Origin: Cryptococcus deneoformans JEC21
Lineage: Eukaryota; Basidiomycota; Tremellomycetes; Tremellales; Cryptococcaceae
Direction: 5' to 3'
Assembly (NCBI RefSeq): GCF_000091045.1
Contig: NC_006693.1
Location: 310,799-353,298, forward strand
DNA: 42,500 bases
The notes under the pieces are model-generated. The model was not told the origin of the DNA and did not search any database. It was given only the letters and a program-made list of their open reading frames with translations. Positions 21,320 through 32,890 of this stretch are shown here, piece after piece; position 1 is the stretch's first letter, and every line of letters begins with the position of its first letter. Position numbers and translations under genes: made by a program.

Positions 21320-23736
21320 TTATCCGTTCCCAAGACATAGCTCCACAATCACATAAACGTTTGCTAAGACGATCACCACAAACAAAACATATCCTAATAC
21401 AGTCACCCACTTTGGCGATACATAGGACTTGCTCCGTCTGGATGGTCTGTCAACTGATTGATCCGGCTCCACTCTGACTGTCGTACTCTCAATCCCAAGA
21501 GCCGCCAAGTCATCTCCCAGAGTAGTGGGTGACAAGGACGGTGTCGTAGCCGCCAAGGCAAAGGGATCAGAAACAGATGCGCCGCTGTTGGCGATCCTCT
21601 CCATTTCAATGGATTCCACTTCCGGTCCTTGGACAGTCATAATTTCGTGCTTGGAACAGAGGTAGACGAGGGGGAATACGACCGTGGGTAAAACGATAGA
21701 AAGGAGAACTTGTGAAGCTACGAGCATTGTGTTAAGCCCTTTGGTGCCTACGGCTGAAGCTACGACTGCTGACGGTATGACACCTAGAAGCCGGGTGATG
21801 AGTCGACGAAGGAATGGGGACGTCTTCCAATTGATGAAGCCCTCTGAAACAACTTGGCCGGCTAGGGTGGCTGTGATGGACGCACTCTGACCCGCCTGAA
21901 TTAAAATATTAGCGATTAATTGGGTGTCTTTCTTTGGAGCGGCTTACGCATAATAAGGCCAACGCAAACACGATAGCAGCAGCTGATTGCCATAATTAGC
22001 TCGTATTAGAAACAAGAGGGAAGTACTTACCATGACTAATATAAGACTTGATCAAGTCAAAAGCGCCGAAAAGGTCCGCACCTTCCGAGGGGGGGCTTTC
22101 ATTATAATAATACACAGCTCCCGCAAGAGTGAGGATCGATGCATTGATTGTTAAGGCAAAACTGAGTAATGATATAGCAGTATCAATCTGCATATATGAA
22201 CCCATCAGTTCAGTAATAGTGCCAAAGAAAATCAAGTGACACTCACAGTGGAATGAAACAGATGAACATCGACCCATTTAATCCTATCAAACATCCGGAC
22301 ATTCCTTTCATATTCTTTTTGTTCGATTGCGAAGAGTTTCTCCTCCTTGGTAAGTTCCACAACGCTATCCTGTAGATGAACCTCGTCCTTTGCGCCGTCA
22401 TTTTCCAAGACAGCAGCCTCAGATCCTGAACTAGGGCGAGGAGCTTGGAGTAAGACCGGAGAAATACCAGTACTTACGCCCTCACCCTGTTCGCTGTCTG
22501 AACGAATGGATCTGGTACGTCTGAAAGGGTTGAATGAGGGCATGGTGACGTTTCGAGGCTTTCGCATGCTAGGCGGTTGAGGAATCATATTGAGGCGGTC
22601 GACACCGGAGAGAAAGGAACCCAGAAACAGGGCGTGAGGCATGACAGTAGCTAATGATAGATCGCATTAGTCACCTGATAAGTGAAAATGGGCCTTTCTT
22701 CGTACCTCCTATGATACCAACACCAAGATAAAGCGCACCAGGCTTGACGAGGGTCTAAATTGGGAAAGCGTTAGCTGAAAGTGGCCATAGCAAAGTTTCT
22801 TTTGGAATTGATGATTACCTCGGAAGGAACAAGACCTAAGAAAACGTCCCTCCATACGGGACTGGTAAGCTTCAACAGGATCATGAAGCTGATAAACACT
22901 GCCAACACCTAAATAATATTGATAAATATACCTATTTGTCTACAAGGCAGCTTGACTTACCAAAGAAACGATGATAATCTCAAAGAACATCATGCCTTGT
23001 CTACCAGACGATGATCGGAAGAAAACTAGGACAACGAGAACATCCACTGCAGTGATCAAGACACCAGCGAACAGCGGAAGCTTTGGGAAAAGACTGGGGT
23101 TTCATCAGCGATATTCCCAGATAAACCTCAGTTTACTTACAGATGCAAGGCAATGGCACTTCCCAGGAGTTCGGCCAAATCTGTAGCAATAATTGCTATT
23201 TCTGCCAAAGCATACAAGGTCCACAGTGCGATAGTTAAGGGTATACGATATCTAGGATAGCGAGACTTGAGACGAAGGAATAAGAGGCGGGTTTGAGCCG
23301 GAAGTGACAGTCCTGTAGTAGTACCCAAACGGACCGACAACAGTTGCAAGACTAATACACAGGCGCCTGTCAGATATTCGAAGTGGAGGGCAGGAAGTCC
23401 AACGTGGAACGTACCAACTGCGGCCAGACTAGCGAGCAAAACGACGAACAATAGTTTGTAGCCGTAATCCGCACCAGCCTCTAAATCTGTTGCCCAATTA
23501 CCTGGATCGATATAAGCCACACTAGATACTAGCCCTGGGCCGACGAAATGTAGATGCCTAGTTTACTCTCAGCTTCGATCCTTGAGAACGGCCGAACGGG
23601 GAGGCTGAGTAGCTCACCTCAAAAACATCTTCTTGCATTTCGTGAACGTGAGATCGTCCCACCATCTTCTCTTATGTTCTGATTGTTGAGGTGAGTGAGA
23701 GCTTGTTGGTGTTGAGGAACTGCAATTCCTGTTCAT
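21320..23736 (-). CDS. NRAMP family divalent metal transporter (Smf-type)
   Basis: NRAMP proteins are proton-coupled importers of Mn2+, Fe2+ and related ions. Nine exons: 23736-23618, 23557-23141, 23093-22961, 22908-22819, 22754-22706, 22650-22247, 22187-22031, 21982-21948 and 21895-21320, giving 659 aa. The metal-site motifs are present: DPGN in helix 1 (AYIDPGNWATDLEAGADYGY) and MPH in helix 6 (ATVMPHALFLGS). The helix 2-3 region reads YKLLFVVLLASLAAVG and the helix 8 signature GQSASITATLAGQVV is intact. Two insertions are notable: a loop of about 120 residues after the MPH helix, rich in Ser, Arg and Glu (FNPFRRTRSIRSDSEQGEG), and a Ser/Thr/Pro-rich stretch before the last helix. These could carry sorting or ubiquitination signals. 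The ATG at 23736 has the context GCCGCCATGA, a good start. Whether it serves plasma membrane or internal stores is unclear. Confidence 0.92.
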
Positions 23737-24927
23737 GGCGGCGTCTATAGATGATTGGAATGGCCGCAAGAAGCTAGCCTGAGCTGACTGTGTGGATTGA
23801 TGCTCTGATGGATATAGGTCGCAGGCGTGCGAAGGAGGTAAAAGGTTGGGAATTGAAGTGCACCAAATAGCTATCTATATGCGATATCTACAAGAGAGAA
23901 TTCACATGGACCTAGACGAAAGAAGCCGCGGAAACATTAAATCCAGCAACCAGGACCCTGAGCGCCAAAGGACTTCGCCGCGTCGCGAAGATCGCAGATC
24001 CCGCCACCCACACAAGATTCCACAACGCTTTAAATCAGACATCCGCCCTGCTGCGGAGCGCAAGCCAATACGTGGCTATATGTACGCACGATTACAATCT
24101 GTCGCCTGCTTTTTACACCATGCCGTCTCGGGGACATACCACTTCTTGCCCATGGGGGCGTATCCGGCATTGGCGGGGAGGTGGGCACAATGAATTCATG
24201 TGTTATTGAAAATATCAGTACTAATTGTTATCTTTCGACCGTTCTCTAAAATGAACGAAAGTGAAGGAAGGGGGTGTCCAAAATAAAACCCCCAAACCTG
24301 TGATTTTCAGCAACTCAAACCTTGACCGCCACGGCCCTACCGATAGATGAGATCTCAGCATCTACGCTAACAACTAGGTAGGCACCTACCTCATAACTTC
24401 GTTCCCAGCTTGTGATTTGAGACATACTGTACTATTACAATTCAATTTTCGCACATCTAGTCACTCACTTTGGGCTTTGCGCGACAGCTACCACCCTACC
24501 TCACAGGCGCAAGGCTAGAACGCCAGATAATAGGATCAGCAACCATTAGGCAGTAGGAGGGAGAGAGAAAACCAGCAGGAAGGGAACCCCAGATCTGGAG
24601 TGTCTGTCATCTACAAGCAGTCTCGTGCGAGCAGCCAGAAGTGGTGGCTTCTTTTTTACCCTCTATCAATTGATCGAATGATAACTTGCGTTGGACAACA
24701 CATTCATGAAGCTCGTACAGTTATATATCATTTCAATCAACACGAGTACGGAACATTACAAATCCTTACTTAGACTACTTGTGTGTACAGATACGAATCG
24801 TTTCCTGAATCCTAAACAGTCAATAAAGGTGCGGGTATAACAAAAGACAACTGGTTCAGAGTTTGAGCGTCGGCCCTCGTAACAAACTAATTACACAAAA
24901 ACCTTCGGTTGAGGCAATACTGTCATA
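23737..24927. other. Intergenic region upstream of the NRAMP gene
   Basis: This 1191-bp stretch holds the promoter of the minus-strand NRAMP gene and the 3' end of the phosphatase gene. The plus-strand open frame at 23846-24193 has no domain and no plausible splice partners. A 16-bp near-palindrome lies at 24376-24391. No RNA gene is visible. Confidence 0.55.
24376..24391. repeat. 16-bp inverted repeat upstream of the NRAMP gene
   Basis: The arms AGGTAGG and CCTACCT are perfect reverse complements separated by CA. The element lies about 640 bp before the NRAMP start and about 540 bp past the phosphatase stop. Such a short perfect dyad could be a binding site for a dimeric regulator, but chance cannot be excluded. 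Confidence 0.45.
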
Positions 24928-27900
24928 TCAGCGGCGTATGCCCAAGTCAGTCTTGTTCTAAATCCACAACAAGAGACAGAAAAGACTAACCAGATCTCGA
25001 CAAAAGCTTGGCCAAGAATATATAATCTTCCTCGCTTCTCCTTCAATCAACTTCAAGGCCTCAGGGTCCCTCACACCCTGTTTTTCAGCTTCTTCTCTTC
25101 TAGCTTTAGCGGCCTCGGCTTCTCTTTTAGCAAGTTCGACTTCCCATCCAAAAAGTTCGTGGAAGAAACGGAGGTTGGGCTGGATAAGTACTAAAAATGA
25201 CAACATCAGCTGATGACAATTGCCATGTCGTGCATAACAACTTACCATTAAGACGTCGGGCACGACAAACCATATATGCGTCCATCAATCGCATATGCTC
25301 GTACTGCATCATGTAGGCGATGACGATACTGGCGCTTCGGCTCACTCCAACACGCTAGAAGGAAAGAGCACACAATCAGCTTACTCTATTACCGTACGTT
25401 GATGCTGTAACGTTTGCTCACACAATGAACCAGAATCTTGCCACCACGGGCGCGGGCTTCCTCAATCCATTCACATGCACGCGCAATAACAGGTCGAAGG
25501 GGATCATTACCGTCATCCCTCACATCGGTCAAATCAAGCCTAAACGACACGAATCAGTGCTCTCCTTCCTTGTCTCATAGAAGCACATGAACTTACACGC
25601 TAAGTTTACCTGCTCTCACAGCTGCTGCCAAAGTATTTTCGCTTTTATGTCCGTAGTATGCAATTACAGAGTTGTCCATGTTCATCAAACTCTCTCCAAC
25701 GCTTACAACGTGAGTGATACCCAGCGAATGCAACATTGCAGCATTGCCTGCATGTTCACTGGAGAAAACGAGGCACATTGTGAGTAATTCTGTTTCTTTT
25801 TTGATTTATGACATGATTGTAAGCGCGTTCACTTACAGATTACCAAGATACAGGAAGGGAAGAATTCTGGAAGGGAATCCGTCAAATCTCTTATCATCAA
25901 ACCACAATCTAGCCTCCTGAGCGGCTGCGCTACCCCCATTCTCGTGCTCCGCCAACATCTCCCGTGCAACGTCTGCTGTTGATTTACTTCTTTCTTTCCC
26001 ACCTATTGCGGATGTTCTATTTGGAGCCTGCTCACGCTTCGCTCCAAAGTTCATACCCCAAGGCCTCCATCGTGGACTCGGGTTACTCTGTTTTCCATCA
26101 GAATCGGTATGTGAAGAAGCAGACCCCGCGCTGGTGGCGCTGAGGAGCTTGATTGCCTTGGCCTTTCGGTCCGCAGCTAGGCGAGCATCGACTTTCCGTA
26201 AAAGAGGTTTATCGGCAGGATACAAAAAGAACGACCTATTTGCGTTGACTTGAAGGTGGAGAAAAGCTTCCGGCAAGGAAATGGATAGAGAGGACATGAT
26301 GTACGCCAGAACGATGATACTCGACTCAGTGTACCCATCCTGACAATGAACGAGGATTTTACGCTTCCTGCCGTTATCTCGCCCTTCCACCAGTTTCCTC
26401 AGAAAGTAAACCAATTCGATCACACGATCAGTCATGGTAACCATATTACGAGTATGACCTGTGATAGTTCTACTACTCCCTGCACAGTCGAGAGCGACGT
26501 ATTCGTGATCAGTGGTCAATGATGGTTTTGCTCGCAATTGCCGGTCGCTGGGTGTCGGAGAAGCCGTCCTTTTTGAAGGTACTTCAGTTGTCACTGAGGA
26601 CGATGAGGGCGAAAGAAGATTTCGCAGGGCGTGGGTGGCCGGTGATGCAGTCCAGTTGAAGGCGCTTGTGGATTGAGATTCCTCGCCAGCCTCCCGCCTC
26701 CTGCGGTCGATATCTAGTAGTTTACGGTAAGCCGATGAGAGCGCCGAGGTGCTTGGCATTTCGGAACATTCGGATGCTTTGAGACATAGATCGAAACGAA
26801 TAAATGACCCCGCTCCTTCAAGCGTTGCGCCTGGGACGTCGCAATCATTACCGACCTTTCCATGTCGCTTGTCAATTAATTAATTTTGAGGTGCGGGCGT
26901 CTAGACTCACCCAAAAACCTTCAACGACTTCTGACGCCTTGGTCATCTCCCTACTTTCTTTTGCTTCCCTCTCAAACAGGTCAGTTTGGAGATGGGGATG
27001 TTTGTCGCGGCCTTTGGAGTCGATATTCACCAGTTCGGGATAATGTTTCTCGATTTCATTGAACGATTCTGGTTTGCAGGTCAGATTGATTTATCAAAGC
27101 AAGATTATGATACTGACCAAGGACGACCCATACTCCATAACGTATCGGTTCACTTGATCCTTCACCATCTCCTCCTGTATGATTCACATGGTAGATCTCT
27201 TGTAATCGCTGGTTGTACAGATCTTCTTGTGCCTGCGCAATTCTGCAACATCTCATAAGCTCAGAAGTCCGTCATTGCACTTCGTCGACACTTACTGCTC
27301 GGCAATATGTAACAACCCCTGTGTCAGTCCCGTTTTGGAATACAGTACAATATCGGACACAGTCGCATACTTGATTTGCTGGATATTCAGGTTCCTTAAA
27401 TTGATTTGGTCAGGAAGTTTTGCAGCTCTGAAACTCGCTCGTTTTTCTGTGTCATCGCCAATTTTCGAAAGGTCGAATATATCATGTACATGTAATGCGT
27501 TGAACAAGATGCACGAGGGATTTTGATTTTGTCCAACTGCTTCGTCGACGTCAGAACTTGATGATGAGACACTAGAAGATAACGACGGTTTTTGAGTTTC
27601 AGGTTCGGCTGCAGCGTTGAGAATGCTGCTACAGGGAAGAGGATGGTTGTCCTCATCCAGGCCTTTTGCAACTGTTGTCGGTGAAAGACGTTTAGAGTAG
27701 CAAGGGTGCATGGCGACCTCAGCACCATTGCTGTCATCCTTGGACGAATCCATTGATTGAGTATCAGTTTCCGGAAGAGGTTTGAAGGACGAGAGACTAG
27801 GTGAAGGTAGAGAATTGCCAAGGCTTGGGGATGTCAGTTCAGTTGCACCGCTAGAATTGTACGATTCTGAAGAAGTAGATTCAGACTCGGAGTCTTTGCG

Positions 27901-28814
27901 ATCAGGTACTTTGTACGGGGCGCTTGTGGGAACAGTAGTCAGATCTGTGTCGTTGCGCTGTGGCGGAGGGCGCAAATGATGTTTGTCAAGAGGGTGAGGC
28001 GGACAAAAGAGAAGACAGAGGCCCCGATAGGGTGGAGGTCCAAACGGTGGGGAATATCTTCAAAGCAGACGTCAGCGAGGCCTTCTCGGGACAAAACGAT
28101 ATGACGTACCCGAAGAACTGAGCCATCTCCTGCCCCTTATGGCCGTCATCGCTGATACCATGCAGCCATGGGAACATGACAGAGCTTGGCGTATCGATCA
28201 ATGAATGGGTTTTGACAAGCTGGGGTAGCTACTCGTACGTCAACACTCGAATTCAGCCATTTTAATAAACTCACCTCTTCCATTCCCAACAGTCTCACAC
28301 CTTTCGCAACTTCCTGCCTTTCTGCTTCACGTCCCCATTTCGGCATTCCCCATATAATAGGCGGCGGGGGTTCCTCATGGTGTATGTCCATCTGCCGCAT
28401 GGCATTCTCCCGTTGCGCTCGCTCTTCATCGTAAGTACTGACAGGTTCCCCAAGCCCTAGGTACGGTGGTTGTATCGGCTGCTCCTCATCAACATCCATC
28501 TTCTGCTCCTCATCATCATCGATACCGTGATCGGATTCGGGCGTCTTCGGCCTTTCGATGTGCTCCCATTCAAACTTCAATCTCCCAGGTTTTGGTTCCT
28601 TGTTATCTTTTATTCCCCTGGCCTGATTTAACGCCTGCTCCACACCATTCACTACACCCTCAGTACTCCTGGCACGCTCCATGGCAACTGGAAGGAGATG
28701 CGTGGGGGTAATTGGTGTAGGAGGTGCTGAGAGTGTAGTGGTGGGCCGGGGAGTGGACGGCCGCGATAAAGGGTACGATGGCTGCGAGGGATAGGGGAGG
28801 ATGGCGGACGACAT
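24928..28814 (-). CDS. Pps1-like dual-specificity protein phosphatase with an extra degenerate phosphatase domain
   Basis: Eleven exons: 28814-28275, 28228-28110, 28057-27296, 27242-27118, 27068-26911, 26855-25837, 25758-25597, 25539-25422, 25354-25246, 25190-24991 and 24957-24928, giving 1113 aa. The C-terminal catalytic domain carries the C-x5-R signature HCRVGVSRSAS, split by an intron between Cys and Arg, with the acid loop LDLTDVRDDGN before it and VLIQPNLRFFHELFGWE after it. A second, upstream domain has HCQDGYTESSIIVLAYIM, in which the essential Arg is replaced. The same HCxDGYTE pattern is a hallmark of yeast Pps1, which acts in cell-cycle and S-phase control. The N-terminal ~550 residues contain Pro/Ser-rich stretches plus conserved pieces (MFPWLHGISDDGHKG, RGLCLLFCPPHPLD). 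The last intron has a GTTAGT donor. If it is kept, the protein ends in a short hydrophobic tail instead. Confidence 0.88.
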
Positions 28815-29933
28815 GATGCGATACGGTATGGAGTAGTCTAGCAAGGCACCGATGTATTGGATTAGATGGAATGTACTTCTGCGGTGTGAGCCATAGGCAC
28901 AATAGATAAGGAGGAAGAAGAAGTGGAGATATGGGTGGGCAATTGAAGGGACGGGTGGGAAAGTGAGACTTGAGCTAAAGCAACAGGCTCTGGCTGGACC
29001 GGTACGTGATTGCCGTCGCGGTAGTGCAGTAAAGTAGTACGTAAAACGCCATAAACAGTGACAAACCACAGCGAGACTGGTTGTACAGGGCAACGGATAA
29101 TAAAGCTATTAAAAAAACACTGGCATACGATGCCACACACGGTGCTTGCAGCTCGCAGATGCCTTGCACTGAAATGGCCGCCGAACGGGAAGAACAGCAG
29201 CGTGGACGGGCAAAGCTAATAAAGACTGGAGCTGCAAAGTAAATGACGCTTGCTCGACGATCGGCTACTTTCGGGGGCAGACCACGAGCCAACTTGGCGA
29301 ATAGAGATCTTGGCGCCGGTCGACTGACTCCCGTCCTTCATCAGTCGTTCCTAGCCATTTTCTACTTTTATTATTTGCTGCTGCTCCGCTGCTGAAAGCC
29401 TGGAAGTGGCGGCGTGGCGCAATAAGGCGTAGGCGGACGGGTCCGCGGTCACTAACCCGGTTAGTTAACATTTATTTAACATTTTAACACGTTTTGATGC
29501 CGTGACAGCCAATAACAATCAGTCTGTTACTGCTGGTTCTGGCTAGAAAATGGCACATGAGGAAGGAACGAGGACATTTCGACTTGGCTTCTTGCTTCAC
29601 AACACGAATAATGAAGCAGAGGATGCCCTACTGTCTAGATGATGCAGGGGTTCAAACCGAGAAGTGTATGGAGTGTTTTCTTTTTACGGCCGCTCAGCGT
29701 TGCTTGGTCCACCATGACGCCGCAACCTCATCCGATCTCTTCGGCTCCTCATCACCACTCGGTCAACTTGATCCATGGTTGATAATGAGTAAACGAAAAG
29801 TACAGGTCGCCTCTTGTTAGAGAGCGTTGTAATATAGAGCCGGCCATCGTTTCAATCAGGTCTTTCATTCAGCATAATTATTTGATTTTTTTCTTATGAC
29901 CTCCTGTAATAGGTGTAATATCCCTCATCATTA
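28815..29933. other. Intergenic region upstream of the phosphatase gene
   Basis: This 1119-bp stretch separates two minus-strand genes. It should contain the phosphatase promoter and the 3' end of the 77-aa gene. Minus-strand open frames at 28862-29292 and 29265-29471 and the plus frame at 29557-29820 show no domains and no conserved-looking motifs. A short inverted repeat lies at 29451-29465. Confidence 0.5.
29451..29465. repeat. 15-bp inverted repeat (ACTAAC-CCG-GTTAGT)
   Basis: Two 6-bp arms are exact reverse complements around CCG. It sits about 640 bp upstream of the phosphatase start in otherwise featureless sequence, next to an AT-rich run containing repeated TTAAC words. It may be a protein binding site, or chance. 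Confidence 0.35.
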
Positions 29934-30238
29934 TTACCACCCACAGTAGGCACCTTCGTCGAACGCCTTCCGTTCAGCATCTGATAAACTATCATAAAAG
30001 GCCTGACGCCTCTGTAAGAGGATTCAGAATGAGTTCCCCCTCTTTCCTTTACCCCAAAAGGTCGACGACAGTCATAGCTTACCTGAGCTTCAGAAGCAAA
30101 TTCATTATCCGAGGAAGCTGTCTGGCTGGTTGTAAATGCAACTGTTGAACCAGTGTTCGTCTGCGAGCTTGTTGCGACAGCAGAGGATATGCTTCGTCCT
30201 CCACTTGTCTGTTGTTCCTCGTCAGTAGCGTGGGGCAT
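29934..30238 (-). CDS. 77-aa protein of unknown function
   Basis: Two exons (30238-30083, 30011-29934) encode 77 aa. The first 50 residues are Ser/Thr/Gln-rich and probably unstructured. After the splice the sequence becomes helical and charged: RRQAFYDSLSDAERKAFDEG, then AYCGW at the stop. The intron has a GTAAGC donor and TTACAG acceptor. Without splicing the frame stays open to 29894 but reads as low-quality sequence, so the spliced form is preferred. No family is recognised. The short helical end resembles an interaction motif. Confidence 0.5.
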
Positions 30239-31251
30239 CTTTGTTTATAAGTTTTGTTCAAATTTGTGATGATAAAATGACTGATGTAACAGGTGATAGC
30301 AGGAATTTGTGGAACTTTTATGTTGAGACGACCAATCTCTTCTCAGAAATATCTGAGGGTAACAAAGGGGACGAAAGAGGAGCGGTTGCTAAATTCTCTT
30401 TTCATGGAAATGGTGCTATTTCAAACTCCATCACCTTTTATATTATGTCTTTCTTTTTGCCAAGTAAGTTCCTTTTTACAACCTCTCATGTGTTTGAGAA
30501 TGAGTAGTAGTGAGTATTGAAGTTGGTGTCATGCAGTGCTTTCAAGTACTTTTCTACAAACCAGAGAAGTCGTCGGACAACAGTTGTGATGAGTTGTTTA
30601 GGTAACTTGTAATAAATACCGTTGTTGGATTTTTCCCTTTTCACATCCGATTTTGCGTTCAAGAGTTTTACTTACAGCAGCCTTGTCCTTGTTGGTAACT
30701 TTTGACGATCATCATTCAATCTCGGTCTCCATTCTCGATACTGGTTCGTTGCTATTGCACGGAGATATGACCTTTGCCCGCGCTTGCTTGGTGTATGTTC
30801 TTTTTTTGGCGCTACCTCCACTTTGTCGGCTTTCTCCCGCGTGCCTACCTAGCCCATGACGATGTCCGGCCTTCGGCGAACTGGGCGGTCGTCATTAATA
30901 AATAATCATCAGCATGTTCCTCTCGTTTCGGTGAACATCCTAGAAAATAATCTATTGATAGCTTTCATTCTTTCCAACAACTAATTTTTCACTCTTTCAA
31001 AGCTTATCCGGCTCCAGTGAGTAGTTTTCTTCCCTTTCTTCTACAATCAACGTCTGCTTCCATCGTCCCGCTCCCTTGTATCCGTGGATCAATGGACTGA
31101 GGACCGACGAAGTTGCAAAGAGAAGAGGAGTACTGGACTGCTACAGCTGGTCGTTGTTTAACCGGTTGGATCCATAGGGAGCTTACTTCTATCGTCTGCA
31201 GTCCAGACTCTCTTTGGTTAGACACATACAATTTAGATACAACGTAGAAAA
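30239..31251. other. Intergenic region, divergent promoter
   Basis: This 1013-bp stretch lies between the starts of the 77-aa gene and the dienelactone hydrolase gene. Open frames at 30241-30507, 30293-30520 and 30653-30859 lack recognisable features. The start exon of the hydrolase is only 4 nt, so part of this region may be spliced 5' leader. No RNA gene is visible. Confidence 0.5.
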
Positions 31252-32391
31252 ATGTGTAAGCGAAAGCCTCGAGCTATTCCACGTCGCAGAACCCTAATGT
31301 CCTTTGCTTCCATTAGCCTGTTGCTCTCAGATCCCCCCTGTTCAGGCTGAATACACTCCCAAGGGCTCTTACACTACCTTCAATGACTTGAAGACCTATG
31401 CTGTCGGTCCTGAGGACGTCAAGGTCGCTGTTCTCGTCGTGTACGACGTCTTTGCTTTTAGCCCTCAAATTCTTCAAGGCATGTCGCTTTTTGTAATCGC
31501 TTTACTGTTGATCAGCAACAGCAGCCTGAAAAAATGAGTATCATGTTAATCTGGCTTTCTCAGGTGCCGACATCATTGCATCCCAAGGTTACCGAGTTGT
31601 GATGCCCGACTTCCTCGTCGGTAACTACGCCACCCCCGAAATGTTCAAGCCTGGGTACGTACCTTACTTAACCCCCTTCTGTTGTTCCACCTTTCCTTGT
31701 CATGCTAATATTATGGTCTTCCTTTCTAGGAACGAGGAAATGAAGGCCGAATACTTTTCGAAATTCCCTGGCGCCTGTGGAAGTCAGTCTGAACCTGTCG
31801 CCAAGGCCATTAACGGATTGAAGGCAGCCGGACACAACAAAGTTGCCGTCATCGGGTACTGTTGGGGCTACAAAACAGCTGTTTTGTCTGAAGCTGGTCT
31901 CGCTGAGGCTGATGCTTTTATCAGTGTCCATCCTACGTAAGTAGCCAGAACCTAAGACAATGGATAAAGAGCTGATTTGGCGGGCCAAAAAAAAATGTAG
32001 TTTCCCTGCGGCTGAAGATGCTGACAAGATCAACGTTCCCCTCGCTATGCTTTCTAGTTCCGGGGAAAACATTAGCATCGTAAGTGCTCGTTTTTGCCCT
32101 TTTTTTTCTAGACTGGAGAATAGTGAAAAGTTGACGAAACGATTCAAAACAGATCAATGCTATTCAGAAGGGTGTCGAATCCAAGAACCCTGGCAAGAAC
32201 TTTTTCAAACATTACCCTGAACAAGTGCACGGCTTTGCTGCTGCTCGAGCTGACGTGAGTAGCCTGTTAAGAGATTGTGTGTACCCTACTGACCTAGTTT
32301 ATCGCAGCTCTCTGGTGGTGCGGCTACAGAGGCCTATGCTGAAGCTTACCAACTCATAATCAAGTTCCTCAGGGACCAAGTGTCTGCATAG
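31252..32391 (+). CDS. Dienelactone hydrolase family alpha/beta hydrolase
   Basis: Seven coding exons: 31252-31255 (4 nt), 31317-31478, 31564-31654, 31730-31936, 32001-32079, 32153-32254 and 32308-32391, giving 242 aa starting MSCCSQIPP. The start exon is only ATG plus one base, and no in-frame ATG exists in the second exon. Family motifs are present: VVYDVFAFSPQILQGAD, GYRVVMPDFLVGNY, the nucleophile elbow GYCWGYK with the catalytic Cys, and the C-terminal catalytic His in EQVHGFAAARAD. The usual catalytic Asp position falls in SSSGENIS, where I see Glu but no Asp. The intron after 31478 starts with GC (AAG|GCATGT) rather than GT; the frame requires this donor. The enzyme is cytosolic by sequence, with no signal peptide. 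Substrates of fungal members are mostly unknown. Confidence 0.88.
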
Positions 32392-32890
32392 ATAGACGTC
32401 ATTCATGCTATGGTATACTTGATACGTGGATGCAACTAGTACAACTTGTACAAATCTCCTCTGCCTTTCCGCTCATTTGAATCCCAAATGCTGCGAATTG
32501 CCTGGCGGTTTCTTCGATAGGTACTGCTCATGGTCATCCGGGTGATAACAGTCGTATAGTACAAGATGCATTTTCTACAGAAACAATTGAAAAACTGTGA
32601 TTGGACGGTTGCAGCCAAGAAAAGGCTTATAACTGATATTGATGGAGGGTGGAATGATGGCACACAAGCAATGATGGCAAATAACAAAAATTGAACTGGT
32701 TTGGAGGGTTAGGGTCGTGTACGTAGACCGCGGGGGAGAATTGAAGGACATGAAAGATAAATTAATCCTGCACCATCGAATGAGCTGTCAGTCATCAAAA
32801 CGATCCAGATTTTAGAAAAGCACTCACACAAACAACAAAAAGGATTCCAAATACGAGTTTCCAGAGGACAGCGCCGTGACATTTTTTCTT
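32392..32890. other. Region between converging genes; contains a possible membrane-segment exon
   Basis: This 499-bp stretch lies between the hydrolase stop and the stop assigned to the next minus-strand gene. On the minus strand at about 32883-32825 a frame reads CHGAVLWKLVFGILFVVC, a strong membrane segment followed by a GTGAGT donor. It might be a true C-terminal exon of the 33676 gene in another splice form. Confidence 0.35.

Noticed and set aside
23846..24193. 115-codon plus-strand open frame
   Set aside because: It has no domain, no plausible splice partners and lies in the promoter of the NRAMP gene.
29630..29670. GGTTCAAACC resembling a tRNA B box
   Set aside because: The flanks do not form a T stem and no cloverleaf can be folded around it.
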